This document shows positions 23,240-30,906 of a stretch of DNA of 31,475 bases, piece by piece. Position 1 is the first letter of the stretch. Every line of letters starts with the position of its first letter. A model generated the notes under the pieces. That model made no database searches and was not told the origin of the DNA. It worked only from the letters and a program-made list of their open reading frames with translations. Source of the stretch: Haloarcula nitratireducens (GTDB lineage: Archaea > Halobacteriota > Halobacteria > Halobacteriales > Haloarculaceae). The DNA is taken from positions 1 through 31,475 of the forward strand of contig NZ_RKLT01000033.1 of the NCBI RefSeq assembly GCF_019599505.1. Direction: 5' to 3'. The translations under genes and the position numbers were made by a program.

Positions 23240-24091
23240 ATGGATGTGACTGATAGCGAGGTGATCCAGTTACTGCTGGATGACACTAATCGGACCATCG
23301 TTGCTCAGCTCAATGAGTCCGCTCGCGAGCTTACGGTCGATGAACTTGCAGAACGCATTGTCGGTGAAAATGTTCTTGCGCTGCATGCCACAGAATACGA
23401 GAACCGGTTCGAAGAAACCGTTATCTCACTACATCATAGCCGTCTCCCGCGGCTTGCTGAAGCCGGATTGATTGAGTACGATGCTGCCGACAATATCGTT
23501 AGCTATGGGGACTATACGACCCTTGAGCCGAACTGGGAGGAGATCGGTGCTATCGATGAGCTCCTCTCGCGGTTCCGAACTGAGAGCCCCGCTGACACGG
23601 AAAGTATTGGCGTCCTCGAGGGGCGAGATGCAGTCTATAAGTATGGCCGTGAGTTATCTGATCGCGCCGACGACGAGCTCTTTCTCATCTACACCTCCGA
23701 TGAGCTGCTCCACGAGGAGTGTCTTCCCCACGCGAAGGCTGCCATCGACCGCGGTGTCACCTTCGCTGCTGGCGCAAAAAGTGAAGGGATACGCCAGTTC
23801 TTCCGCGAATCGCTTCCGGAGGCGACAGTGTGGGATCCACAGCTTGATTGGATGAACAATCCGGATGACCTCCCGAAAATTAGCCGGTTAATCTTCGCGG
23901 ATCGCGATACGGTTCTCGTCGGGCTCTGGAAGGAAGCAGACGGCGATAACTCGAAAGAAGAGATCGCGATGATCGGCGAGGGCGCGCGGAATCCATTGGT
24001 CGTCCTCGTCCGGGAACTACTCGGGCCGCGACTGGATCACCTCGACTATCAAAGTGAGACCTTCATGACGGACCTGCCATTCGACCCATGA
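23240..24091 (+). CDS. DUF7344 winged helix fused to TrmB/PLD-like sensor domain
   Basis: 283 residues. Residues 1-95 form a DUF7344-type winged helix (EVIQLLLDDTNRTIVAQLNE, ETVISLHHSRLPRLAEAGLIEYD). Residues 110-283 resemble the effector half of TrmB-like/TbsP-like haloarchaeal regulators (DDELFLIYTSDELLHEECLPHAKAAIDRGVTF, ADRDTVLVGLW). It probably senses a small molecule. A TATA-like 'gaatataac' lies at about 23195-23203. Its stop overlaps the ATG of the HalOD1 gene (ATGA). A broken copy of its 5' end and promoter lies at 2871-3168. Confidence 0.82.
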   Translation: MDVTDSEVIQLLLDDTNRTIVAQLNESARELTVDELAERIVGENVLALHATEYENRFEETVISLHHSRLPRLAEAGLIEYDAADNIVSYGDYTTLEPNWEEIGAIDELLSRFRTESPADTESIGVLEGRDAVYKYGRELSDRADDELFLIYTSDELLHEECLPHAKAAIDRGVTFAAGAKSEGIRQFFRESLPEATVWDPQLDWMNNPDDLPKISRLIFADRDTVLVGLWKEADGDNSKEEIAMIGEGARNPLVVLVRELLGPRLDHLDYQSETFMTDLPFDP

Positions 24092-24396
24092 CTGCCAACA
24101 AGGAGAAAGACGACACTGCGGACAGCACTGTGACGGAAGCAACCCAGAGCCTGAGCTACGATATCGGCGAGACCGAGCCGCCGAGTATCGCTGTTGTGAA
24201 GGCGGTCGCTGCGGTGACTGGTAAGGACGTGCGCGACCTTGCGCCGCTCTATGAGGTGATCAATCCAGATCATCTCGATGGGATATTCGACGATCTGGAT
24301 GGGGCAGCACATTCCCACGCAGAAGTCTCCCTGCAGTTCAACGGATGTGCGGTGACTGTGACTACGGAGTCGGTCCACGTTCGGCGGTGTGAGTGA
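24088..24396 (+). CDS. HalOD1 output-domain protein
   Basis: 102 residues. It matches the haloarchaeal HalOD1 pattern: SIAVVKAVAAVTGKDVRDLAPLYEVINPDHLDGIFDD followed by a beta region VSLQFNGCAVTVTTESVHVRR. HalOD1 is a stand-alone or response-regulator output domain of unknown biochemistry. A 4-base overlap with the upstream regulator indicates translational coupling, so the two probably act in one signalling unit. Confidence 0.88.
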   Translation: MTANKEKDDTADSTVTEATQSLSYDIGETEPPSIAVVKAVAAVTGKDVRDLAPLYEVINPDHLDGIFDDLDGAAHSHAEVSLQFNGCAVTVTTESVHVRRCE

Positions 24397-24486
24397 CAGT
24401 CGGGGCTGGTTTATGAGCCTGCGTTTGGACCGAGTGGCCGGGCCTACTCTCTCTTCCCGAGGTGAGCGATGAGAAGACAGACATGG

Positions 24487-24645
24487 TCAGCCAACTCTGC
24501 AGGCCTCAAACAGTCGCGCGTCATTCAATGGCACGACAGTATCGTCCTTGCTGATTTGGGTTAGCTGGCATGTTCCCGGTACTGGACAGATAATAGTATC
24601 GGCTAGCACGTCTTCTAACCAAGATATAGTAGCACTCTTTTTGTC
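24487..24645 (-). pseudogene. Possible decayed ORF fragment with Cys pair
   Basis: A minus-strand frame without a start reads DKKSATISWLEDVLADTI, then CPVPGTCQLTQISKDDTVVP and LNDARLFEACRVG, ending at TGA 24487-24489. Composition looks protein-like, but there is a TAA just upstream in frame and I do not recognise a family. It could be the tail of a gene lost when the neighbouring multicopper oxidase gene was truncated, or chance. Apart from this, 24397-24726 shows nothing recognisable. Confidence 0.25.
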
Positions 24646-24726
24646 TTAGGGTAGAATATCGTCTCCCAACCAAAATGGTAGATGACTCGCTCCCTGATAC
24701 GGCCCCCGGCAGGTAACTTCTTTTAG

Positions 24727-24885
24727 GTTGGCAACGCTGTCAAGGATACCGTTATGGTGCCGGGGCATCGGGGGCAGGTGACGCTGGACTTCCACGCAGA
24801 TAATCCCGGCCGGTGGCTGTTCCATTGCCACAATCTGTACCATCTTGATGCGGGCATGGCACGGATCGTGAAATACGTCGAGTGA
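24727..24885 (+). pseudogene. C-terminal relic of a multicopper oxidase
   Basis: The frame from 24727 to TGA 24883-24885 encodes about 52 residues: KDTVMVPGHRGQVTLDFHADNPGRW followed by LFHCHNLYHLDAGM and ARIVKYVE. The HCH-x3-H-x4-M motif is the type 1/type 3 copper site of the last cupredoxin domain of multicopper oxidases. An in-frame TAG at 24724-24726 precedes it and no upstream domains exist. It is the truncated 3' end of a lost enzyme. The stretch 24886-25115 holds no gene I can support. Confidence 0.82.
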
Positions 24886-25115
24886 CCTCGTCGAAATCCC
24901 ACCCGAGATCGTTCCCGCTGTCGCTCATCTAGTCTCGGTCCTATCTCATCAGAAAGGAGTAGGCGCTACCCTGGCGACTTTGAGCCGGATGAACGATTCT
25001 ATTCCTGAGAGACGTTTAGATTGTTCCATACACGTTCTCGAACGTTCTCCTGTGTGAGTTCACACCCATCGCGATAACTCCCGAGCGGTTCTACGAGTAA
25101 TTGAGGCGAAGCACA

Positions 25116-25412
25116 ATGACCAACTTCACTATTGGCCGCTGGCTGCTCGTGGCGCTCGTGATCGTCGCTCTCGCGTTCGTCCCGGGCTTGGTCAGCGCAC
25201 ACGACAGCGCAACGACTGCAACCGACGCATCCCCAGACAATGGGACTGCCGATGACTGGGCGACCTGGATGGACGGCCACATGACCGACCACATGGGTCC
25301 CGGTAGCGTCGAGTGGATAGAGTCCCACACGGGTATGCCCGTTAACGAGATAGCTCAGGATATGGCTGAGGACGACCACAACGGCAGGATGGACGGGCAG
25401 GGCCACTGCTGA
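25116..25412 (+). CDS. Small exported His/Met-rich protein, probable copper binder
   Basis: 98 residues. A signal peptide (WLLVALVIVALAFVPGLVSA) is followed by a short exported region rich in His, Met and Asp (WMDGHMTDHMGPGSVEWIESHTGMPVNEIAQDMAEDDHNGRMDGQGHC). Met-x-x-His-Met spacing suggests Cu(I)/Cu(II) binding outside the membrane. ATG 25116 is chosen for the signal peptide. It is followed by a SHOCT membrane protein (58-base gap). The family is unassigned. The metal specificity is inference from composition and context. Confidence 0.75.
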   Translation: MTNFTIGRWLLVALVIVALAFVPGLVSAHDSATTATDASPDNGTADDWATWMDGHMTDHMGPGSVEWIESHTGMPVNEIAQDMAEDDHNGRMDGQGHC

Positions 25413-25470
25413 CGGCCCCTGACCGTTCTCATCGCTTCGATAGCACATCGCGACTCACAAACTCACGATC

Positions 25471-25821
25471 ATGACGCAATTCACGACTACTCTCGGACGC
25501 ACTACTCGTCGACTCACGATACTCGTGGTCCCGTTACTGGTCGCGGCGACGGGTACGGCTGCGGCCTACGGTGCCGGGAGTTCCGGCGGCGGCATGATGG
25601 GCAGCGACTGGGGACTCGTCGGCGGCGCGATGGGTCTCTGGGGGCTCTTCTGGATGGGGTTGCTGCTCGTCCCGTTGTACCTCCTCGTCGCCCTCGGACG
25701 GCGTCGAGAAGATGGAACTCGCGAACGGCCGCTGTCCATTCTTCGAGAGCGCTACGCGCGTGGTGACCTCTCCGAGGACGAATTTGAACGGCGGCGTGAA
25801 CAACTAGAACGTACCGAGTGA
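25471..25821 (+). CDS. SHOCT-domain membrane protein
   Basis: 116 residues. Two hydrophobic segments (ILVVPLLVAATGTAAAYG; GLWGLFWMGLLLVPLYLLVAL) flank a Gly/Met-rich loop (GGGMMGSDWG). The C-terminus is a SHOCT motif (LSILRERYARGDLSEDEFERRREQLE). SHOCT motifs are short helical elements at protein C-termini, often linked to membrane or oligomer assembly. A second paralogue lies at 26320. Both are next to metal genes, so a role in copper handling or membrane stress is inferred. Confidence 0.85.
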   Translation: MTQFTTTLGRTTRRLTILVVPLLVAATGTAAAYGAGSSGGGMMGSDWGLVGGAMGLWGLFWMGLLLVPLYLLVALGRRREDGTRERPLSILRERYARGDLSEDEFERRREQLERTE

Positions 25822-25964
25822 CACCCCCCACGGTAAATACCGGTATGTCCCCGCCAAGGGGAATCTAATCTGGCAGGTTTCAGTCCGAATAGGACAGTGA
25901 GAAATTGGAGCGCTAGATGTGCGACCGGCGAAATGCGTTTTTGACTCGTGCCCGTAGCACAGGT

Positions 25965-26186
25965 ATGTCTGCGACCGTCGAGTTCCCCGATATTGATGAG
26001 ACCTGTGCGTACTGCGGGTCGCGCATCTTCGACCACGATCCGCTCTGTGTGCGGGACTGTACTGACGATTGTGGGTCGCCAACGTACTTCTGTAACTACG
26101 CGTGTCTATCGACCTACGTGGACGAAAACAAGCTGACGACCGGTGATGCGTGCGAGTGGTCGCCCGACGATCCCGACTGCTGTTAA
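25965..26186 (+). CDS. Cys-rich TRASH-like metal-binding protein
   Basis: 73 residues with 10 cysteines: CAYC, then CVRDCTDDC, then FCNYAC, then DACEW and CC at the end. The YFCNYACLSTYV block fits the TRASH/MYM-type metal-sensing domain (C..C-x3-C). ATG 25965 is chosen; the longer GTG/ATG frame from 25917 adds a basic, non-conserved leader. It may be a metallochaperone or sensor for copper or a similar soft metal, in line with its SHOCT and efflux neighbours. Confidence 0.7.
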   Translation: MSATVEFPDIDETCAYCGSRIFDHDPLCVRDCTDDCGSPTYFCNYACLSTYVDENKLTTGDACEWSPDDPDCC

Positions 26187-26227
26187 GTGAGATCACCTCA
26201 GTAAAGACACGAAGCAACATATCGGCC

Positions 26228-26246
26228 GTCCTCCAAGTCAGAGGAC
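26228..26246 (+). terminator. Hairpin between the Cys-rich and SHOCT genes
   Basis: GTCCTC (26228-26233) pairs with GAGGAC (26241-26246) around a 7-base loop, about 42 bases after the TRASH-like gene stop. No T-run follows. It is a possible terminator or processing structure only. Confidence 0.25.
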
Positions 26247-26319
26247 CATCACTGGAGCTGTACTGACAGCCAACTAACTTTATGCACGTAGTCGACGAAC
26301 ATTTCTAGTGAGTGCCACT

Positions 26320-26685
26320 ATGTCGACAGAGCGTACCTCCGACAGCTTGCTCCGCATCGTCCTGATCGTTCTCGCGGTAATCGTCCTGTTTCCACTGTTG
26401 ATGATGGTGTTCGCGATGCCGATGATGGGGATGATGGGCTGGTGGTGGGGCGGTGGCATAGCCGGCGGTCTCTCACCGCTGTGGGGTATCGGGATGATGC
26501 TTGTCTGGCTCGTCATCCTCGTCGGCATTGGCTACCTCCTCTACCGAGGTCTTGTCGGCCGCGTCGGCTCGTCGATGGCCAACGAGAGAGCACTTGAAGA
26601 ACTCCGCGTGGCGTACGCTCGGGGTGATCTGTCTGAGGAAGAGTTTGAGAAACGCCGTGCGAACCTCAGCCGCGAGAAATCATAG
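26320..26685 (+). CDS. SHOCT-domain membrane protein (second paralogue)
   Basis: 121 residues. Two hydrophobic segments (LLRIVLIVLAVIVLFPLLMMVFA; IGMMLVWLVILVGIGYLLYRGLV) surround a Met/Trp/Gly-rich loop (MPMMGMMGWWWGGG). The C-terminal SHOCT motif is LEELRVAYARGDLSEEEFEKRRANL, very like that at 25471. A TATA-like 'actttatg' lies at 26277-26284. The Met cluster could bind Cu(I). It is convergent with the NicO/RcnA-like gene. Confidence 0.85.
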   Translation: MSTERTSDSLLRIVLIVLAVIVLFPLLMMVFAMPMMGMMGWWWGGGIAGGLSPLWGIGMMLVWLVILVGIGYLLYRGLVGRVGSSMANERALEELRVAYARGDLSEEEFEKRRANLSREKS

Positions 26686-26724
26686 TAGTCTGCGACCATT
26701 GTGGGAAGCATCTCTGTTGGTCGC

Positions 26725-27534
26725 CTAAAGCAATCCAAGGATAAAGCCGATGCCCATAATGACAAGAACAGCAGCGGAGAATACGGGAAGGTACGGCGTG
26801 TACCGTTCCACTTTCGCCTCGTAGCTCTGATAGCCAGCGATCAAGAGCATCGTCAAGCCGACGATACCAATGATGACGGTAATTGCATACACACTCATCA
26901 GTTCCAGACAGTGGTTCGACCCGGCACACATCGCGATTATCTCGAATTCCTCTTCGTGAGCGAATCCAAGAACGAAGGCGAACCACGCGATACCGAACAG
27001 ACCTCGATCAGCAGCGTCGTCAAGATTACCGTGGGAATGTGAGTGTCCACCGACGAATGGGATGAATCCCTCCAGTCGGGAGCCTCCTCCACCGTCACCA
27101 TGAGTATGATCAGCACCGTTATTGTGCGAATGGCCATTATCGTGGTCGTGGGGATGGGGTGGATCGTGACCTTGGCCGCTGTCGTTACTGGGCTGCCCGT
27201 GTGAGTGGCCATGGAAATACTCGCGAATCCCGAGCGCGATGAGTAAGACACCGGCGACGAGACTAACTGGCCCGCCAATCTGGACGCCGCCGAGTACCAT
27301 GATCGGCTCGTTGACCTGTGTGAGATTGAAGTATTCTTTCGCGTAGAAGAACACGCCGACCATCGCAATGCTGCTAATAAGGTGGCCGACACCGAGGATG
27401 AAACTCGCAGCGAACCCGTACACCCACTTGTTGGCCTGATCGAGTGCATACGATGCCGCGACTGGCCACCCGTGCCCTGGTTCGATACCGTGTACCGCAC
27501 CGAGGAGTAGCCCGACCGCCTCATTGTGTAACAT
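26725..27534 (-). CDS. NicO/RcnA-like nickel/cobalt permease with His-rich loop
   Basis: 269 residues with about six membrane helices. The first helix carries AVHGIEPGHGWP, a variant of the HX4DH-type motif of nickel/cobalt transporters; a second GVGHLISS follows. The central loop (residues about 108-170) is extremely His-rich (HGHSHGQ, HPHDHDNGHSH, DHTHGD, GGHSHSHG), typical of RcnA-type exporters and metal chaperone loops. The C-terminal half has FAFVLGFAHEEEFEIIA. It is probably a membrane Ni2+/Co2+ transporter; efflux is favoured by the His loop but direction is not proven. The 27535-27819 stretch upstream holds only promoter sequence. Confidence 0.8.
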   Translation of the reverse strand: MLHNEAVGLLLGAVHGIEPGHGWPVAASYALDQANKWVYGFAASFILGVGHLISSIAMVGVFFYAKEYFNLTQVNEPIMVLGGVQIGGPVSLVAGVLLIALGIREYFHGHSHGQPSNDSGQGHDPPHPHDHDNGHSHNNGADHTHGDGGGGSRLEGFIPFVGGHSHSHGNLDDAADRGLFGIAWFAFVLGFAHEEEFEIIAMCAGSNHCLELMSVYAITVIIGIVGLTMLLIAGYQSYEAKVERYTPYLPVFSAAVLVIMGIGFILGLL

Positions 27535-27819
27535 CTCTCTGGAGAAAATTCAGTCGAGAACGCGAATAACGGTTGTTAATACCAGAACTGGGTTCAATCA
27601 TACTGTGACCTCTGCAGTAGTGGCGCCAAGACAGCAGATATGCGAACAAATTGCAATACCCTGGGAGATATCGCCACAGCATTCGATTGCGTATTGTCGC
27701 TTTTCCGCAGATAGGAGGCCATTCTCCCTGCGAAGGGTAGTGTCCTACCGACGATTAACTTTGTCCGCTTCGGACAATGCAAGCCAAAAGAAGACCCCAT
27801 TTCGGCACTATTCATAGCT

Positions 27820-28614
27820 ATGTCCGAGCAAGCCTTGATAGCATTAGTGAGCTCGCCATTACCCCAGTGGGCGCTCCAGTGGGCGCACCAGATTGAGCAG
27901 ACGCTCGCGCCTGCTCGGGACGTTATCAAGCCGATCCTGTCGAGCTGGTGGACGCTGGGCATTTGGTTTACAATCAATCTCATCTCGCTGGGCGTGCTGT
28001 GGTGGGACTTCGAGAAATACAACCAGAACATCCCATCGCTCATGAAGTTCGTCTGGTCGCTCGTCATCGCCTACTCCGGGCTGTTCGGCCTCGGCGTGTA
28101 CTGGTTGACGGGCCGAACACAACTCGATAGTGACTCACTGTGGAAGCAGGGCTTCCGCTCGACATCGCACTGTTACTCAGGATGTGGCGTAGGCGAGGTG
28201 ATCGGCATCACTGCCGCGACTATCATCCTCAGTGTCTCAACGCTCTGGTTGGTCGCGCTGACATTCACGCTCGCGTTCGTTGGCGGATTCGCGCTGACCG
28301 TCGGCCCACTGATGCAGGAGGGTGTCGGCTTCAGAGAAGCGATGTGGGATGCCATCTGGAGCGAGACGCCTAGCATCACCATCATGGAAATCGTCGCCAT
28401 TGGCACCGACCTGCTGTTAGCCGGTGAGGCGGGCTGGACAACGCCGCTGTTCTGGACGGCCCTACTGTTCTCGCTGACCATCGGGTTCTTCGCCGCCTAC
28501 CCCGTCAACGTCGCGCTCATTGCCGCCGGCGTGAAAGAAGGAATGGGCAACCCTGCCGAAATGGATGGGAGTCCGAACGGGGCCAACAGTCGACAGGCAC
28601 ATAGCACTGACTGA
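27820..28614 (+). CDS. DUF4396 membrane protein
   Basis: 264 residues with about six membrane helices. The core SHCYSGCGVGEVIGITAA matches the DUF4396 signature (HCx2GCGxGE), followed by the long hydrophobic half FTLAFVGGFALTVGPL and the C-terminal FFAAYPVNVALIAAGVKEGMG. Members are common next to copper-handling genes in archaea and bacteria; the Cys/His pair in the membrane may bind copper. Function is unproven. It is followed by a copper-storage-like gene 224 bases downstream. Confidence 0.83.
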   Translation: MSEQALIALVSSPLPQWALQWAHQIEQTLAPARDVIKPILSSWWTLGIWFTINLISLGVLWWDFEKYNQNIPSLMKFVWSLVIAYSGLFGLGVYWLTGRTQLDSDSLWKQGFRSTSHCYSGCGVGEVIGITAATIILSVSTLWLVALTFTLAFVGGFALTVGPLMQEGVGFREAMWDAIWSETPSITIMEIVAIGTDLLLAGEAGWTTPLFWTALLFSLTIGFFAAYPVNVALIAAGVKEGMGNPAEMDGSPNGANSRQAHSTD

Positions 28615-28838
28615 AACTGAAACCACCTACTTTTCAGAGGTATCGACATGCCCGGAGAGTGGTTCGGGTGGCCATCTATGCTGCCCACCGCTGTTGCGTG
28701 TCTGCGGTCTCTCTACCGGATAGAAGAACCGATAGTAGTGTATTCCGGTAGTGTAGCTAACTGGGTAACAGCCGAGCATCTGAACCAGCAGTAGCAAGCA
28801 GATTGGTTAATTCGATTCTGCCCAATCAATCGTCTGCA

Positions 28839-29189
28839 ATGTCGCTTACAGAAACCGTTTCCGAGATCGACCACCTGAGCGAGGAACAGCGCGACTGTAT
28901 TGAGAACTGCAACGCAGCAGCGCAAGTCTGTGAGTGGTGCGCTGACGAGTGCCTCGGGAGCGAGGACATGGAAGAGTGTGCCCGACTGTGCCGCGACGTC
29001 GCCGACATCACGTCGCTGCACGCTCGATTCATGGCCCGCGACTCCGATTACAGTAGTCAGCTTGCCGAGGCCTGTGCTGATGCCTGTGAGGACTGCGCCG
29101 ACGAATGTGAAAGCCACGACGCCGACCACTGCCAGACTTGTGCCGACGTCCTTCGCGACTGCGCTGAAACCTGTCGCAACATGGCCTGA
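28839..29189 (+). CDS. Cys-rich four-helix-bundle copper-binding protein (Csp/DUF326)
   Basis: 116 residues with 15 cysteines spaced along four helices (DCIENCNAAAQVCEWCADEC; ECARLCRDVADI; CADACEDCADECESH; CQTCADVLRDCAETC), the pattern of Csp copper-storage proteins, whose inward-facing cysteines bind many Cu(I) ions. There is no signal peptide, so it resembles the cytosolic Csp3-type. ATG 28839 is chosen; a GTG at 28803 would add an unrelated leader. It is likely a cytoplasmic copper buffer. Confidence 0.88.
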   Translation: MSLTETVSEIDHLSEEQRDCIENCNAAAQVCEWCADECLGSEDMEECARLCRDVADITSLHARFMARDSDYSSQLAEACADACEDCADECESHDADHCQTCADVLRDCAETCRNMA

Positions 29190-29385
29190 GAGGGATTATC
29201 TTCAAAGCGTGGAGCCGAGGGCGGCACTTGAACGGCGTTGTTGACTACTGCCCGCTACTCAGCAACTTTTTTGGAGAAAGTGTCTGGCTGAGCGAATTTG
29301 CAATGGGGTGGGGCCCAGTAGTTACCATCTGAATCGTCTCCTCGCGACAGAGAGACAACCTGTACTGAGCGGCTCTTAGAAGGGT
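29190..29385. other. Gene-poor stretch before repeat copy D
   Basis: There is no gene I can support. A minus-strand frame ending at 29255 (GDDSDGNYWAPPHCKFAQP) looks somewhat protein-like but continues through the repeat and lacks a recognised family, so it is not called. Together with repeat D the non-coding stretch runs from 29190 to 29544. Confidence 0.4.
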
Positions 29386-29492
29386 CGTTACACCATTGTG
29401 AATCAGAATTCGGGACCGATCGCTCTGTTCGTGGTATGGCCACTCACTCCACGGCTGAAAAATGGGGATCGCTCCCGGTTCCCGCAGCTACC
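29386..29492 (+). repeat. Dispersed ~105 bp repeat, copy D (diverged)
   Basis: The order of conserved words is kept ('acaccattgtgaa', 'cgatcgct', 'gttcgtg', 'cactcact', 'aatgggg', 'atcgctcccggttcc', 'gcagctacc'), but it is the most diverged full-length copy and its internal hairpin is lost. Same orientation as the others. Confidence 0.7.
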
Positions 29493-29544
29493 ATATAGGA
29501 GCGTCAACGGCGTGACACATTTCACCACGTTCCTCAAAATTGGT

Positions 29545-29952
29545 TCATAGCGCCTCTCGAAGCCAGTCGAGAGCTCGCTCGCGTTCTTTTATCTCGAAAT
29601 ATCGCATCTTGTCAGGGGCAACCGGCCAGATCGGTCGAATTGCCCGCCACCAGTCGAAGAGAAGTTTTGCCCATGTCGAATCGCCGACTGCAGCGTATCG
29701 GCCGATATTGAAATGGGAGCCATACTGAAGATCCGGAATCAGCCCGTGCAAATGGGTGAGAAAGATCGAAAATGTCCAGCCTGGCACTTCTTCGTAGACG
29801 TGGATACGTCCATGCTGTTCGGTTTTGGCGGCGAGAAGTGAGTACAATTCTTCGTATCCGTTCCGGGTACCCTGGTGCACACGGATTGCAACGAGGTTTT
29901 TGTCTGTCTCATCCAGTACCTCGTACATTCGAGTGGAAGCAGTGTCGGTCAT
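29545..29952 (-). CDS. SpoIIAA-like (STAS-related) protein
   Basis: 135 residues. YEVLDETDKNLVAIRVHQG, then YEELYSLLAAKTEQHGRIHVYEEV, matches the SpoIIAA-like/STAS-related family, which is often found alone beside membrane transporters. ATG 29952 is 2 bases after the CDF stop; ATG 29928 (MYEVLDE) is an alternative start. It is cotranscribed with the CDF and P-type ATPase genes. A role as a soluble partner or regulator of the transporters is inferred from position only. Confidence 0.8.
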   Translation of the reverse strand: MTDTASTRMYEVLDETDKNLVAIRVHQGTRNGYEELYSLLAAKTEQHGRIHVYEEVPGWTFSIFLTHLHGLIPDLQYGSHFNIGRYAAVGDSTWAKLLFDWWRAIRPIWPVAPDKMRYFEIKERERALDWLREAL

Positions 29953-29954
29953 CG

Positions 29955-30887
29955 TTAGTGGGCGTGTTTCGTGCTACCGGCAGGGTCGGAGTCAAGGTCG
30001 CTGCCGTCGACGAGTTCGACGGTTGCATGGTCGATCCCTCTGTTAGTGAGGTGGTTGTGGATTCGCGACCGAATCGCCCGTTGCTCTTCGAGTGTGGTCG
30101 CCGTATTGGTCAGTCGCACAGTCGCAACGGTGAGTTGACTACAGACCTGCCAGATGTGCAGATCATCAACCCGAGCGACACCATCGAGTGCCAGCAATTC
30201 ATTTTGGAGTTCCTCGGGCGACAGAGGGCTCCGTTCCAGCAGGATAGCGGTACTCTCTCGGAGGACGTTCCCAGCCGACGCAAGCACTAGGAGTCCGATG
30301 AGTACGGCTGCAACCGGGTCTGCGACGTGAAGGTCGAAGACTGCGATGGCAACTGTCGAGACGATTACCGCGACCGACCCACCGGCGTCACCGAGCAGAT
30401 GGTAGAACGCTCCTCGTTCATTGAGACTCATTTCGTCGCCCTGTAACACGTATACAGAGCCGATATTAACTAGTAAGCCACCCGTGGCAATGATAAGCGT
30501 CAACCATGGCTCGATTGTCACGGGTTCGAGGAAGCGCTGGTAGGACTCCCAGAGGATGTACCCAACCATCGGCAACAGTAACACACCGTTCAGAAAGGCC
30601 GCAACCGGTTCTAGTCGATGCAGGCCATACGACCACGACTTACCGCCTTCGAACCGTTCGGCGGTGTAACTCGCGCCGAACGCCATCGCGTATGCGAGCA
30701 TGTCGAAGAGCATGTGGAGTGCGTCGCTGATGAGCGCCACCGAGCCAAACAGGAGCCCACCAGCCAGTTCAACGACGAAGCCAACGAAGTTGATGACGGC
30801 GACGAGCGCTAACCGTCGCGTACTTCTCCCGGTTGTCTCAGCCGCTACATCGCTGGGTTCGTCATCCTCGTGTGTATGAAGGGACAT
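29955..30887 (-). CDS. CDF-family cation efflux transporter (Zn/Cd/Co type)
   Basis: 310 residues with six membrane helices. Metal-site residues D55, H58 and D62 are in the ISDALHMLFDM helix, and AFYHLLGDAGGS is in helix 5, giving the HD-HD site typical of zinc-type CDF proteins. The cytoplasmic C-terminal domain contains VDDLHIWQVCS. N- and C-terminal His (HTHED; KHAH) may help metal capture. It probably exports Zn2+ or Cd2+ by proton antiport. It follows the P1B-ATPase gene by 19 bases and precedes the SpoIIAA-like gene by 2 bases. Confidence 0.88.
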   Translation of the reverse strand: MSLHTHEDDEPSDVAAETTGRSTRRLALVAVINFVGFVVELAGGLLFGSVALISDALHMLFDMLAYAMAFGASYTAERFEGGKSWSYGLHRLEPVAAFLNGVLLLPMVGYILWESYQRFLEPVTIEPWLTLIIATGGLLVNIGSVYVLQGDEMSLNERGAFYHLLGDAGGSVAVIVSTVAIAVFDLHVADPVAAVLIGLLVLASAGNVLRESTAILLERSPLSPEELQNELLALDGVARVDDLHIWQVCSQLTVATVRLTNTATTLEEQRAIRSRIHNHLTNRGIDHATVELVDGSDLDSDPAGSTKHAH

Positions 30888-30906
30888 CGTACTCTGGCGA
30901 AATCAA

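Noticed and set aside
24999..25100. Minus-strand frame ending LTQENVRERVWNNLNVSQE
   Set aside because: Looks somewhat protein-like but has no own start, runs antisense through the His/Met-rich gene, and matches no family I recognise.
28651..28797. 48-residue plus-strand ORF before the copper-storage gene
   Set aside because: No ribosome site or TATA-like box and no protein-like pattern; likely chance.
29255..29443. Minus-strand ORF with GDDSDGNYWAPPHCKFAQP
   Set aside because: It begins inside repeat copy D, has no recognised domain and no supporting start signal.
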